Below, in pieces: positions 54,401 to 63,600 of a DNA stretch of 64,000 nt. The stretch's first letter is position 1. Every line of letters starts with the position of its first letter. The DNA is from Bugulina stolonifera (lineage: Eukaryota; Bryozoa; Gymnolaemata; Cheilostomatida; Bugulidae). Under the pieces are notes generated by a model. That model did no database searches. It worked only from the letters and a program-made list of their open reading frames with translations, and had not been told where the DNA came from. Where the stretch lies: positions 18,802,700 through 18,866,699 of the forward strand of contig OW285191.1 of the NCBI GenBank assembly GCA_935421135.1, given 5' to 3'. The translations under genes and the position numbers were made by a program.

Positions 54401-56132
54401 GCTAAAACCTGTCAGGAATATCATGTACTACTAATACACACCATATGCTATGCAGGTACCACTAATCTATACCATATGCTATGCAGGTACCACTAATCTA
54501 TACCATATGCTATGCAGGTACTACTAATACACACCATATGCTATGCAGGTACTACTAATCTACACCATATGCTATGCAGTTACTACTAATCTATACCATA
54601 TGCTATGCAGGTACTACTAATCTATACCATATGCTATGCAGGTACTACTAATATACACCATATGCTATGCAGGTACCACTAATCTATACCATATGCTATG
54701 CAGGTACTACTAATACACACCATATGCTATGCAGGTACTACTAATCTATACCATATGCTATGCAGGTACTACTAATACACACCATATGCTATGCAGGTAC
54801 TACTAATCTACACCATATGCTATGCAGGTACTACTAATCTATACCATATGCTATGCAGGTACTACTAATACACACCATATGCTATGCAGGTACTACTAAT
54901 CTATACCATATGCTATGCAGGTACTACTAATCTATACCATATGCTATGCAGGTACTACTAATCTATACCATATGCTATCCAGGTACTACTAATCTATACC
55001 ATATGCTATGCGGGTACTACTAATCTATACCATATGCTATGCTGTACTACTAATCTATACCATATGCTATGCATGTACTACTAATCTATACCATATGCTA
55101 TGCAGGTACTACTAATCTATACCATATGCTATGCAAGTACTACTAATCTATACCATAATTATGCTATGCAGGTACTACTAATACACACCATATGCTATGC
55201 AGGTACTACTAATCTACACCATATGCTATGCAGGTACTACTAATCTACACCATATGCTATGCAGGTACTACTAATCTCATTGACTTATTCTTCATTACAG
55301 ACAAAACCAATGGGAACTACACCTGAGGGTAACTGGCCAATAGAAAGTATATCTGTGGGTAACTGGCCAATAGAAAGTATACCTGTGGGTAACTGGTCAG
55401 CACTCACGCCAGCCTTCAGCTGCTCTTCGAGCTCGCGCATCTGGTCTGTGTCTGCAAGACTTTGAGCCCGCAGTAACTGTTGCTGAGACTCGTGAGTATC
55501 CAGCCATGCCAGACTGGCGCACAGCAAGCATAATGTCTTACCAGTGCCTGTGGGCGACTCGAGCAATGCATTCTGATTCTATAACATGTAAAATATGGAG
55601 GTATGTGTAAGTACATTCTAGAGACGGCCAAACAACAACACACATCTATATCGTACATGTACGTCCAACACGCACAGGAAGCAGTCAGTGGCCTAGGGGT
55701 CAAGAGCTCTGAATTTTTATGTAGGAGATCAGAGTTCAGTTACTGTACGTCATTGGTGGTGTTACAAAAATTTCTCTGTGCCACGTAGTCGCATAGCCAT
55801 GCTGAGAACAACGCAACGAAGACCCCTTTGGTATCGCAAACTAGAAAAAATAGTGATATATCCAGATCCTTGCTTTCTTACCTGAGATTATTAGAGGGAA
55901 GTAAAATTGGTAAATTTTATGTCTAACACACGATTCAAAATCGAGCTCCACTTGTAATAAATCAAGAGTGTGGAGCTGTGAACATATTTACAATACACAT
56001 GAATAAGAAATGTGTAGGCTACTGACTTACTGTTTGCAATGCCTCCACAACCTTAGACATGAAGTCTCTTTGTGAATCATAAGGAATAAATGGAAAGTGT
56101 ACTGGTACCCCACGGACATTCAGCTCAGGCAT
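39459..56132 (-). CDS. RTEL1: RTEL1, Fe-S DEAH-box DNA helicase
   Basis: Twenty-six exons, 5' to 3': 56031-56132, 55383-55578, 54312-54408, 53872-54014, 53671-53764, 52858-52945, 52518-52583, 52113-52314, 51669-51845, 51363-51499, 50791-50881, 50270-50402, 49928-50041, 49631-49757, 48703-48858, 48166-48309, 47061-47176, 46698-46909, 46058-46182, 45367-45504, 42163-42304, 41498-41676, 41073-41211, 40176-40414, 39747-39830, 39459-39512; 3495 nt, 1164 aa (human 1219-1300). Start [15 protein letters not shown]. Walker [10 protein letters not shown] (Lys 48); Fe-S cysteines 145, 163, 172 and about 212 with human-like spacing; DEAH 257-260; [35 protein letters not shown] (motif VI). Residues about 880-960 and 994-1070 match the two harmonin-like domains. 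RTEL1 dismantles D-loops, T-loops and G-quadruplexes. I see no C-terminal RING or PIP box; the protein ends in acidic DEESE. Introns are packed with minisatellites. Confidence 0.96.
39866..39996. repeat. 16-bp tandem repeat (GTGACTCTAACTACAC), about 8 copies
   Basis: Lies in the RTEL1 intron between exons 40176-40414 and 39747-39830, about 35 bp from the acceptor of the latter. Early units read AGGTGACTC, later ones ACGTGACTC. Confidence 0.9.
41688..41905. repeat. 21-bp minisatellite, about 10 copies, on the acceptor side of an RTEL1 intron
   Basis: Unit CACAGCATACAGTATACATA + C. It starts about 10 bp from the acceptor of exon 41498-41676 and occupies half of the intron; the donor side of the same intron is filled by the separate 31-bp array at 41930-42175. 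It gives several false ORFs (MVCILYVV-type repeats). Confidence 0.9.
41930..42176. repeat. 31-bp minisatellite of exon tail plus splice donor, about 8 copies
   Basis: On the minus strand each unit contains ATGTTATACAGT|GTAAGT, the last bases and donor of RTEL1 exon 42163-42304. Early copies (next to the exon) read CCATG or CAATG, farther ones CATCATG. Confidence 0.9.
42320..45372. repeat. 3-kb minisatellite, about 98 copies of a 31-bp exon-tail/donor unit
   Basis: The unit on the plus strand is TATAGAGTCATGTATAACTA + TACTTACTTCA. Read on the minus strand it contains TATATGAA|GTAAGTATAG, identical to the end of RTEL1 exon 45367-45504 (CTCTATATGAA) and its donor. Variants (TGTGTAAC, ACTGTAC, ATAATTGTAG, TTTATATAG, CAGAGTCCTGTGTACATA) are interspersed, and blocks of variants recur about 1.02 kb apart (e.g. 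around 42880 and 43904), showing higher-order duplication. The array fills the whole intron up to about 15 bp from the next acceptor. Confidence 0.95.
45489..45570. repeat. Duplicated acceptor segment next to RTEL1 exon 45367-45504
   Basis: AGACAGTTCAGTACATACCT + GTATAGTA occurs at 45487 and 45540. The first copy contains the used acceptor (minus: ACAG|GTATGTACTGAACTGT); the second lies upstream in gene sense. Confidence 0.7.
45830..45995. repeat. Tandem GAATGCGTCTGT repeat
   Basis: Twelve-bp TGTGAATGCGTC units flanked by two copies of GTACAGAACATGTACAC, in the RTEL1 intron between exons 46058-46182 and 45367-45504. Confidence 0.8.
47262..47380. repeat. 49-bp tandem repeat, 2-3 copies, interrupted by a hAT-like element
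   Basis: Units CACAATCTGACCCAGGGGTT followed by TATACAGCATATACAG and GGTGACAATTA. The third copy is split by the element at 47381-48023, and its second half resumes as GGGGTTTATACGGCATATAC at 48024. Confidence 0.88.
47381..48023. mobile_element. Non-autonomous hAT-like DNA transposon (643 bp)
   Basis: Begins CAGAGATGGGCAC and ends TGGCACATGTCTG, imperfect terminal inverted repeats typical of hAT elements. It is flanked by perfect 8-bp direct repeats GGGGTTTA (47373-47380 and 48024-48031), the hAT target-site duplication length. Subterminal ACTCGAGTC, ACTCGACTCAAGT and repeated TTGACTCTTACTTTACT motifs are also hAT-like. No transposase frame is present. It sits in the RTEL1 intron between exons 48166-48309 and 47061-47176. 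Confidence 0.88.
49020..49562. repeat. 22-bp and 15-bp minisatellites in an RTEL1 intron
   Basis: About 16 copies of TTGACCTACATGGTATATGC + CA (49020-49385), then a short mixed zone, then about 8 copies of the 15-bp CCTATATACCATTGA (49452-49562). Both units share TTGACCTA and CCATTGAC, so the second probably derives from the first. Confidence 0.9.
52740..52866. repeat. About 39-bp tandem repeat containing a splice donor, 3 copies
   Basis: Units TAATTATAAGGAGTAATCTC + CACCTACCACTG. On the minus strand each carries CAGTG|GTAGGT, the donor of RTEL1 exon 52858-52945; the rightmost copy is the functional one. Confidence 0.82.
53118..53389. mobile_element. MITE (family member 1 of 3, complete)
   Basis: About 270 bp bounded by TAGTGTCTTTG (left) and CGAAGACAC (right), short inverted termini. 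Internal landmarks are CTTCTGTCACAGGG, TGGCCTGGGCCAAAA, GCCAATGAGCTAGGGATGGT and GCGGCCATCTTGGGATTT. The same landmarks flank the LINE in MRPS18A intron 1. It lies in the RTEL1 intron between exons 53671-53764 and 52858-52945. Confidence 0.8.
53467..53657. repeat. 38-bp tandem repeat, 5 copies
   Basis: Unit TATGGATAGATAGGAACACA + GGCTAGTCTATACACCAG, about five nearly identical copies ending 13 bp from the donor of RTEL1 exon 53671-53764. Confidence 0.92.
54186..54258. repeat. 10-bp microsatellite (GAGTATACAT), 7 copies
   Basis: Seven perfect copies in the RTEL1 intron between exons 54312-54408 and 53872-54014, about 50 bp downstream (in gene sense) of the donor. Confidence 0.92.
54425..55275. 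repeat. 31-bp minisatellite, about 27 copies
   Basis: Unit CTACTAATCTATACCATATG + CTATGCAGGTA with CACACC/CTATACC variants fills the intron between RTEL1 exons 2 and 3. On the minus strand the unit carries TACCTGCATAG. Confidence 0.93.
55323..55410 (-). repeat. In-frame 30-bp coding repeat with alternative splice donors at the end of RTEL1 exon 2
   Basis: Read on the minus strand, a unit encoding [14 protein letters not shown] residues is repeated with GGCCAGTTACCCACAG. Donors ACAG|GTATAC (exon end 55383) and TCAG|GTGTAG (exon end 55323) are both in the correct phase for exon 3; using the distal one adds 20 residues. A third donor (GGC|GTGAGT at 55407) would break the frame. Confidence 0.7.
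55680..55920 (+). mobile_element. SINE copy (family member 3 of 3)
   Basis: Shares CATTGGTGGTGTTAC and the tail GATCC(T/A)GCTTTCTTACCTG with the copy at 38808, and TCTGTGCCACGTAGTCGCAT, CCATGCTGAGAACAACG and GAAGACCCCTT with the partial copy at 30109. The head (TGGCCTAGGGGTCAAGAGCT, GAGTTCAGTTAC) is a degenerate A/B box pair. It lies in RTEL1 intron 1. Confidence 0.78.
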
Positions 56133-57605
56133 ATCTGACAGCTCATTAACTAACAAACTTCAATCAGATATAAAAATCCCCTGGAAATGGTAATGATAGC
56201 AAAATCATATTGCATACATTATGTGTAGATGCTCTACCATATAGATCCTACATGAACATGTAGATAGTTGTAAGACCATAAAATGTACAACTAAAATGAA
56301 AGCATTATCAACACTCTCACTCTTGTAAAGCCAATGTATGTATCATTTCATTTATATGATGACAATTACAAATATTTACATCATGGAAACACGGCCAGCA
56401 AGTATGTACCCTCATGTTTTTGCAGAGTTAATTTTACACTATTAGATATGGATTGTCCAGTTGCTTCATAACTACACTAGTCAAGGCCAAGTACTTGTAC
56501 AATTGCGATTATAAAAGAATGTGTGACATTCTGTTATAAGTAGCCTACATTGCAATAAAAAGCCTGGACCCTGTCGGTAGAAGTGGGATTACGTGCAGAT
56601 TACGGTCTTAGTGAGAATAATTTTGATTCAATTCAATCTCTTCCGGTGTAAGAAGTGTACCCACCCATCTCAGATGGTTCACTTCTTACACTGGAAGAGA
56701 TTGAATTGAATCAAAACTATTCCCACTAAGACCGTAATCTGCACGTAAAAACGTGGTAAACTTAATACTATTAATTACATTTATGACATCAAGGATAAAA
56801 ATTGGTAAATATATACATTGTATGTGTATATATATAGATATATACAACATTTTTCTACTTTTAGGTTTCCACAGGCCTAACGATTATGAATGATAATAAT
56901 AATAATTTTATATTTTTTAGATATTCAGATAGTCGTATAATAGACAGATTAAATTTAGAAGACAGATTCGAGATTGAAAAATCGTGAACGACAAGAATAA
57001 ACAACATAAATGTTGCCAACATATTTACATACACGTAGATGATGTAGGCAACTATTATTATAAATAAAATGTCATGCCTGTAGTGTATTAAATATAACAT
57101 GTAACTATGAACAGAAAATGCAGGAAAACTTTTACTTTTGGCAGAACACGTATACTATGCTACAGCAGAATACTACAGTTGAATTAAAGAAATTCTGTTA
57201 GAATTTCAATGAAAAATCTCAAATGAATATGAACCATTTGAATCTCTATTTGTGAATCTTCATCGCGGGTTTCCCCCAATGTCAGATTATCCGTTTATAT
57301 CCAATTCGATTTTTAAAAACTGCGGTCTGTTTCGCCAACGGCAGGTAGTTGCAGCCAATAATATAATACATTTTATCTTTCCTGTACAGCCAATAATGCG
57401 ATTTAGTCCGAGTAATTTGTGTAGGTTACGATTTAACTTAACTTTAATAGGCAACTACGTGCAACTTCCCACCCCTTTTTATGCAGAGTAGCGTTGGTTC
57501 CTTACTCGGCACAAGTATGAGTATAGAGGAATTCAATCGATACGCACTGGGATATGCCAACCTCTGACCATACTAGAACAAGGATATTAGGCAACGTTTT
57601 GTGTC
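56133..57605. promoter_or_regulatory. Divergent intergenic region between RTEL1 and MRPS18A
   Basis: The region of about 1.47 kb between divergent start codons should hold both promoters. It contains the 156-bp hairpin at 56591-56746. A CG-containing, less AT-rich stretch at about 57260-57600 directly before the MRPS18A ATG is a plausible core promoter, but no defined motif is evident. Confidence 0.45.
56591..56746. repeat. Near-perfect 67-bp inverted repeat with 22-bp loop
   Basis: Left arm 56591-56657 begins ACGTGCAGATTACGGTCTTA; right arm 56680-56746 ends TAAGACCGTAATCTGCACGT. I count 64 of 67 matching positions. All three mismatches are transition-type: A-C, A-C and G-U pairs in a plus-strand RNA; U-G, U-G and C-A in a minus-strand RNA. 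The loop is TACCCACCCATCTCAGATGG plus TT. It could be a small MITE, or a hairpin RNA source if transcribed. Confidence 0.9.
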
Positions 57606-60600
57606 ATGGCTTCGTTGGGGGTTTTCAAAATTTGTTCAAAATTGTTGAGGAACACCTGCATTTTGCCCAACAAATTTTCTACCTCTGCAGTGAGATTGGG
57701 ATATAGTGGACAGAAAACATCATCTAGTCAGGACTCTGTTTCATCACATCTTCAGTTGCGCGAGAACACGGATAAATTTGTTAGAAAAAGTATGTCTAAA
57801 GCAGTATAGAGCACTGATACTCGACTCAGTTGAGTCATAGTATCTCCTTGACCAAAATTTCAAGCACAGGCCAACTTGCTCAAGTATATTTGAGCTCACT
57901 TTTGTTATAGGGTCGTGAACATAGTGGCCTGGGCCAAAACCCACATTTTTGTGCGAAAAACCTGAGTCAGAATTTCAGAATTTCCGGTTTAATGGCGGAC
58001 GCAGAATTTTGAATTCGTGTGATCAACTTTTACCTAATTTGACCAAATTAGTAGGATTTAGAATATAGGTTTGCCTCAAAACAGTGTGCTAGGGGTCCTT
58101 AAAATACAGTGTGCCCAATAATGCCTCCCCCACCGGTCTCCCAGCCCAATCTTTCCCAGAAACAGGAAAATCAAGCTGATGGAGAAGGAGATGAAAACAG
58201 AATTCCTTGTGGCAAGTGCAAACAGACTGATTGTACAATGACCATTGGACAGGGAAGGACAAGGGCATGCAAGACAAACTGGATCAGATGTGACAGGTGT
58301 CTGACTTGGTACCATGGCATATGCCAAGACCTGCAGACTGCTGATGTGAACAACATAAAGAAACTTGAGAAGCATGGGGTACGATGGTACTGTGACCAGT
58401 GTACTGCTGGGGAAGATGGTGGAACTCGTTCTACTGATGGTGTATCTGACAGTGCACCAACCCTACAACACAAGGTAACCATGAATAAGTTGGAAGAAAT
58501 TGAGAGGTCAATCAAGACAATGCAACAGACATATGCAGATGCATTGAAATCAAGCAAAGATCAAATCACTGAGCTCAAAAACATGAATGCTGAGAGCACT
58601 AAGCAATTGAAGGAAAGCCAGCAGCAAATGAAAATTGCTGCTGAATCAAATAACAGTGCAGAACAACTGATTCGTAGACAGCAACAGATAAGTGAGATGG
58701 AATCAAGGAAGCTGAATGCCATTTTGTATGGCATCACTGAAGTAGATGATACTCCAATCATAGACCAGGTTAAAAACTTCATGAAACATGAATGTTTCAA
58801 GAGGCTGAACCTCCCAGTTGCAGCCTTCAGACTAGGCCGTAGGAAAAAAGTGGAGACAGAAAGTCAAGGCCAGGAAGTAAAAAGCCCCAGGCCCATTAAA
58901 CTCATATTCGAGAATGAATCCACAAAATGGGAGTTTGTAAAAAGAGTGAACTCGGGAGAGATGAAAAGGGATAGAATCTTCTGCAAAATCGACACTAGCC
59001 AGGAGGTAAGGGACCAAGAATGGGCCCTGAGAGAACAGATCAGGGAGTACAGAAAAGAAGATAATGGGAGCCAGTATCGTATCAGAAATCTACATATTGA
59101 ACAAAAACAGCCATCGGGGGAATGGACAGCCCTGAAACCAGTAAAGAACTCCAAGGAGACAGACTTCTAAAGATGCTCCTAGCTAACACAAGATCAATCA
59201 AAGGTAAAACAGCAGAATTGCATTCATTAACTGTTGACATCAATATCGTATGTCTCACTGAGACCCATCTTGATTGTACCATACCGAGCAAAAGTATAAT
59301 CACTGACTCAAAGAAAACAGTTCTCAGGAAAGATCGGAACAACCGGGGCGGAGGAGTACTCATAGCCATAGACAGTGATCTCAATCCCAAACGAGTGAAC
59401 ATAGCCACAGATGAGGAAATTGTCGCTGTTAAAATAGACCCGAAGATCATTATCTGCTGTTACTATAGACCCCATATCTATATCCGAAACATAAGTAAGA
59501 TAAGAGCTGTATATGAAGAGGTCATCGGCAAGCACCCAGATCATAGAATCATGCTAGTAGGTGACATGAACCTCCCAGAAATTGAATGGCAAACTGGCCG
59601 ACTTAGACAAAATGCCCAATACAAGCAGATCCATGCGGATTTCCTGGCTCTACTGCAAGAAAGTAGTCTCAAACAACTTGTGAAACAGCCAACCCATGTC
59701 CTTGGAAACACTCTAGATCTGATATGCACAAATTCTCCAGAATTGGTAAAGGACATTGAGGTCATTTCCCCAGGCATGAGTGATCACTATTTGATCACCT
59801 CCCAGCTTGTCAAACACAAGCCAAAAGAGCTATTAACACAGCCAAGAGAAATCAAACTCTATAAACAAGTCAAAGTAGAACAATATCGTGAATCCATGCA
59901 GGAGGCAGCTGATCGGCTAGCTGATATGCGAGACCCTGATGTTATGTGGAATCATTTCACCCAAAGCCTAGACAGAGCCCAAAGAGACCATATCCCCACA
60001 AAATTACTGCAGCCAAAGAACGATAAGTGGCCAGAGTGGATGGACAAAAAGACACACAAACTGATACAAAAACACAGGAAAACCTGGAAAAAATACAGAG
60101 AGACTGGTGACAAATTCTTTCTACAGAAATACCATGCAGAGAGAAGAACCAGTAAAATTGAGTGCCAGCGTGAGAAAAGAGAGCACCTGGTGGAAAGAAT
60201 ATGCAAACCACTCCAGAGAGGTAACTCAAAGCCTTTCTATAAGCACCTCAAGCAAACCAAGTCAAACAATGATTCCCACATGAGGCTAGTCAACCAACAC
60301 GATGAAACTATTGACGAACCGTCACGATGTGCTGAAATTCTCAACAAATACTTCCAAGATCAATTTTGTGATGACCAACAAATTTCAGATGCTCGCCAAC
60401 TAGACACAACTGATGCAGACCCAATAGAGGTGACCGCTGAAGGACTTATAAATCTGATTAATAGTCTACCTAATGGCAAGTCACCTGGTCCTGATGGTAT
60501 TCGCAAACCAGATCTGCTTGTTGATGTTAGGATGTCAGCTGTGTGCCTGCAACACATATTTCAGGCCTCACTCGACTCCGGAAAGCTACCAACTCAGTGG

Positions 60601-63600
60601 AAACTGGCATATGTCACCCCAGTGCACAAAGGAGGAGATAGGGAGACAACCAACAACTACCGTCCCATATCCCTTACCAGTATTCCATGTAAAATGATGG
60701 AACACATTGTACTCCATTATATGAATCAAAAACTGAATGACTTTCTCCACAACAGACAGCATGGGTTCAGGAGAGGTATGTCCTGCGAAACCCAACTCTG
60801 CGCCACTTTCCATGAATTGGCGAAGGCCGCAGAAGCAACTAAAACAACTCACGCTGTGGTACTAGATTTCAAGAAAGCCTTTGACAAGGTACCACATGCT
60901 CTACTGATGCGCAAGCTGAAGCTTGTACCTGACATGCACCCACAGTTGGTGAACTGGATTCAGGACTTTCTCATACACAGAAGACAGAGAGTAGTGATCA
61001 AAGGAGAGTCTTCCTCAGAGCTGGAGGTAACCTCAGGGGTTCCACAGGGCTCAGTTCTGGGCCCCACACTCTTCCTGATCTACATTAACGACCTGCCACT
61101 GGAGGTAAACTGCAGTGTAAGCCTTTACGCTGATGATACACTGCTATATCAGACAGTTGACACAGATGACGATGCTATACATTTCCAGAACAATATTGAT
61201 GCCATACACAAATGGTCTGTTGATTGGAAAATGCCATTCAATGACAAGAAATGTAAAGTCATAGCCTTCGGGAACCAAAATAGTAGACCAACATACAAGC
61301 TAGGTGAAACTGTGATGGAATGGGTTGACAAAACGACATACCTCGGTGTGGTCATGCAGTCAAACCTTAAATTTGACCAACATATGGCGCTCAAGAGAGA
61401 AAAGGCCTCCAGAACTCTGGGAGCTATCAAGCACATTCTGCATGGAGCCCCTAAAGAAGGTCGGTTACTAGCTTACACTAGCCTGTGTCGCCCAATATTG
61501 GAATATGCCGACACCGTGTGGGACCCGACCTTAGCCAAAGACATTGAGTCACTCGAAATGATACAGCACAGGGCTGTTAGGTTTATTGCCAGATTGAGGG
61601 GGCGAGAGAGTGTCACTGAGGCATGCTCCGAACTTGGTCTACAGCCCCTCAAACAAAGGCGTAGGAACCACAGGCTAGCTCTCCTTATGAAAATCCTGCA
61701 GGAAGAAGAACGCCACTCAGCGCTTTCGTTGGCATATGATGAGATTACCAGAGACCGCAAAAGTATGACGATGACCACCAGATCGGCTGCCCGTGGCGAG
61801 TTGACATCGGTCTCCGCGACCTCACAGATATACCATGGTAGTTTCCTACCGAGAACCATAAGAGACACCAGAGTGAACACAACCGTGACAAGCAGAACGC
61901 AGCATTTACCTGTAACAGAGGGCTGTAGTCCAACCCCCCTGTAAAGGAGGACTACCGTAGCACCATCAACTACTAATCAACAGCAGATTGCTGTAACCCC
62001 TGTAGCCAAACACATTGCACACTGTTAGCCAAATGAGGCACTCCTTTATACACTTAGTGTTTCTGAGTGTCCGATGACGTCAAAGGTCAAAGGTATTCAA
62101 AGGGTGTGCCGATGAGCTAAGGATGGTTTCCTCCGACCAAGCAAAATCCCAGATTAATGTCTCTTTCGGCCTAGGCTGAGCGGCTATCTTGGGATTTTTA
62201 TTTGCGACCAATGTTGGTCCAAGAGGTTTCGATGACACTATTAGGTGCAATATAAAGGTACAAACACACGAGAGTGTTTTTGGGCGAATTCAACGCCGGT
62301 GTTTTATCCAGCTCTGAGTAGTGAGGTGATTCACTTACCTGTGTTTGGCTGGTAAATATAAACACGCAAGTTGTTGCGTAGTGAACAACAACTAAAATAT
62401 CATTTGCTAATTTGGTAAATCACGCAGCTCTACGCTCGCCTTCTGAGTTCACAAAAGTCGAAAGGCTGTTGACCTGAGATTTTGCTTGGTCAGAGGAAAC
62501 CATTGGCACACCCAGGTTGCTGGCCTAAACCGGTATGTGCGTGACCCTGTGACAGAAGTGGGCCAGAAAATTCTTGTGTAAGTTGGCCTGTACCTCAAAT
62601 TTGGGTCGCGAAGACACTGTGACTTTTAGATGCATCTTTTAACTGTTCTAAAAACTAAGGAAATGCCCCCTTAGTCTACCTCTTGTAGTATGTTAAAATC
62701 TTTTGTATCAGCCAATATTATGCAACGTTACATACATGTAAATATTGTGTGTTGATAATATTCTATTCTATTATCCTTTTTTATATGTACATGTAGGCCC
62801 ATAATATCAAGTTTTATACCTAGGTTATGTTTATATTAGGCCTTTTTAAATGCCATTTGGGTTAGAGAGTATGCTATGTAGGTCAACTGCTGCAAGTGTT
62901 ATGATGACTGCAAAAAATATTTAGTAAACTTAAGTAACACATCCTGAGTGAACCATAACTTTAACAAATGAATGTTTTGTTACTTTAGTTGCTCGTACTA
63001 GGAATGCAGATGGAACCCTTACAGTAAGTATTCTTTAAATCTAGGCATATTATGAAATAACCAGAATCACTATTCAGCTTCTTTGTATAAAGTCCCGTCG
63101 TAGACAATGTGTTGGCCTATAGACCTAATAGCACAGTTTTATGTAGATATACTTTAGAATTCTCCATGTTTTAGATTGAAGGCCGGAATGTGCCAAATGA
63201 ATTAACCAATCCTATTGTTGACAATAAAAAGGGTGCTTGTCCTTTATGCTCTCTGGGCCTGGAGGTGAAATATACAGTAAGTACTCTATGGAAGTATATC
63301 TTACTTTATTCCTGCATGTGCGGTTCAGGTAAAGAATAATTTGTGTTCTGTTCATTTGCTACAGTGTATTCTCTGCCACTTAAATCAGGTAATTGTGTAT
63401 TTAATTCTTGCAGGATGTACTTATTATAAAGCAGTTCCTGAAGAAGGATGGCCGACTCTTAGCTCGACGTCACACTGGCCTGTGTGCTAAACAACAGAGG
63501 AATATAGATAGGCTGGCTCATATGGCCCATAATGCTGGTGAGTGATACATTGCTATCAGTATATATACATCTTGTGATATACAGTACATAGTGCATTGAA

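Larger units (their letters stand above)
57966..62092 (+). mobile_element. Full-length non-LTR retrotransposon (CR1/L2-like LINE), two intact ORFs
   Basis: About 4.1 kb, in the sense orientation in MRPS18A intron 1. It has a short 5' UTR, ORF1 (58109-59170), ORF2 (59173-61944) and a 3' region without poly(A). Limits are inferred from the interrupted MITE rather than from target-site duplications, which I could not define. Both frames are free of stops and frameshifts, and base composition is richer in GC than the host intron, so insertion looks recent. Confidence 0.88.

Noticed and set aside
58076..61933. Many antisense ORFs across the LINE (e.g. 58171-58557, 61473-61880)
   Set aside because: Shadows of ORF1 and ORF2 with no motif of their own.
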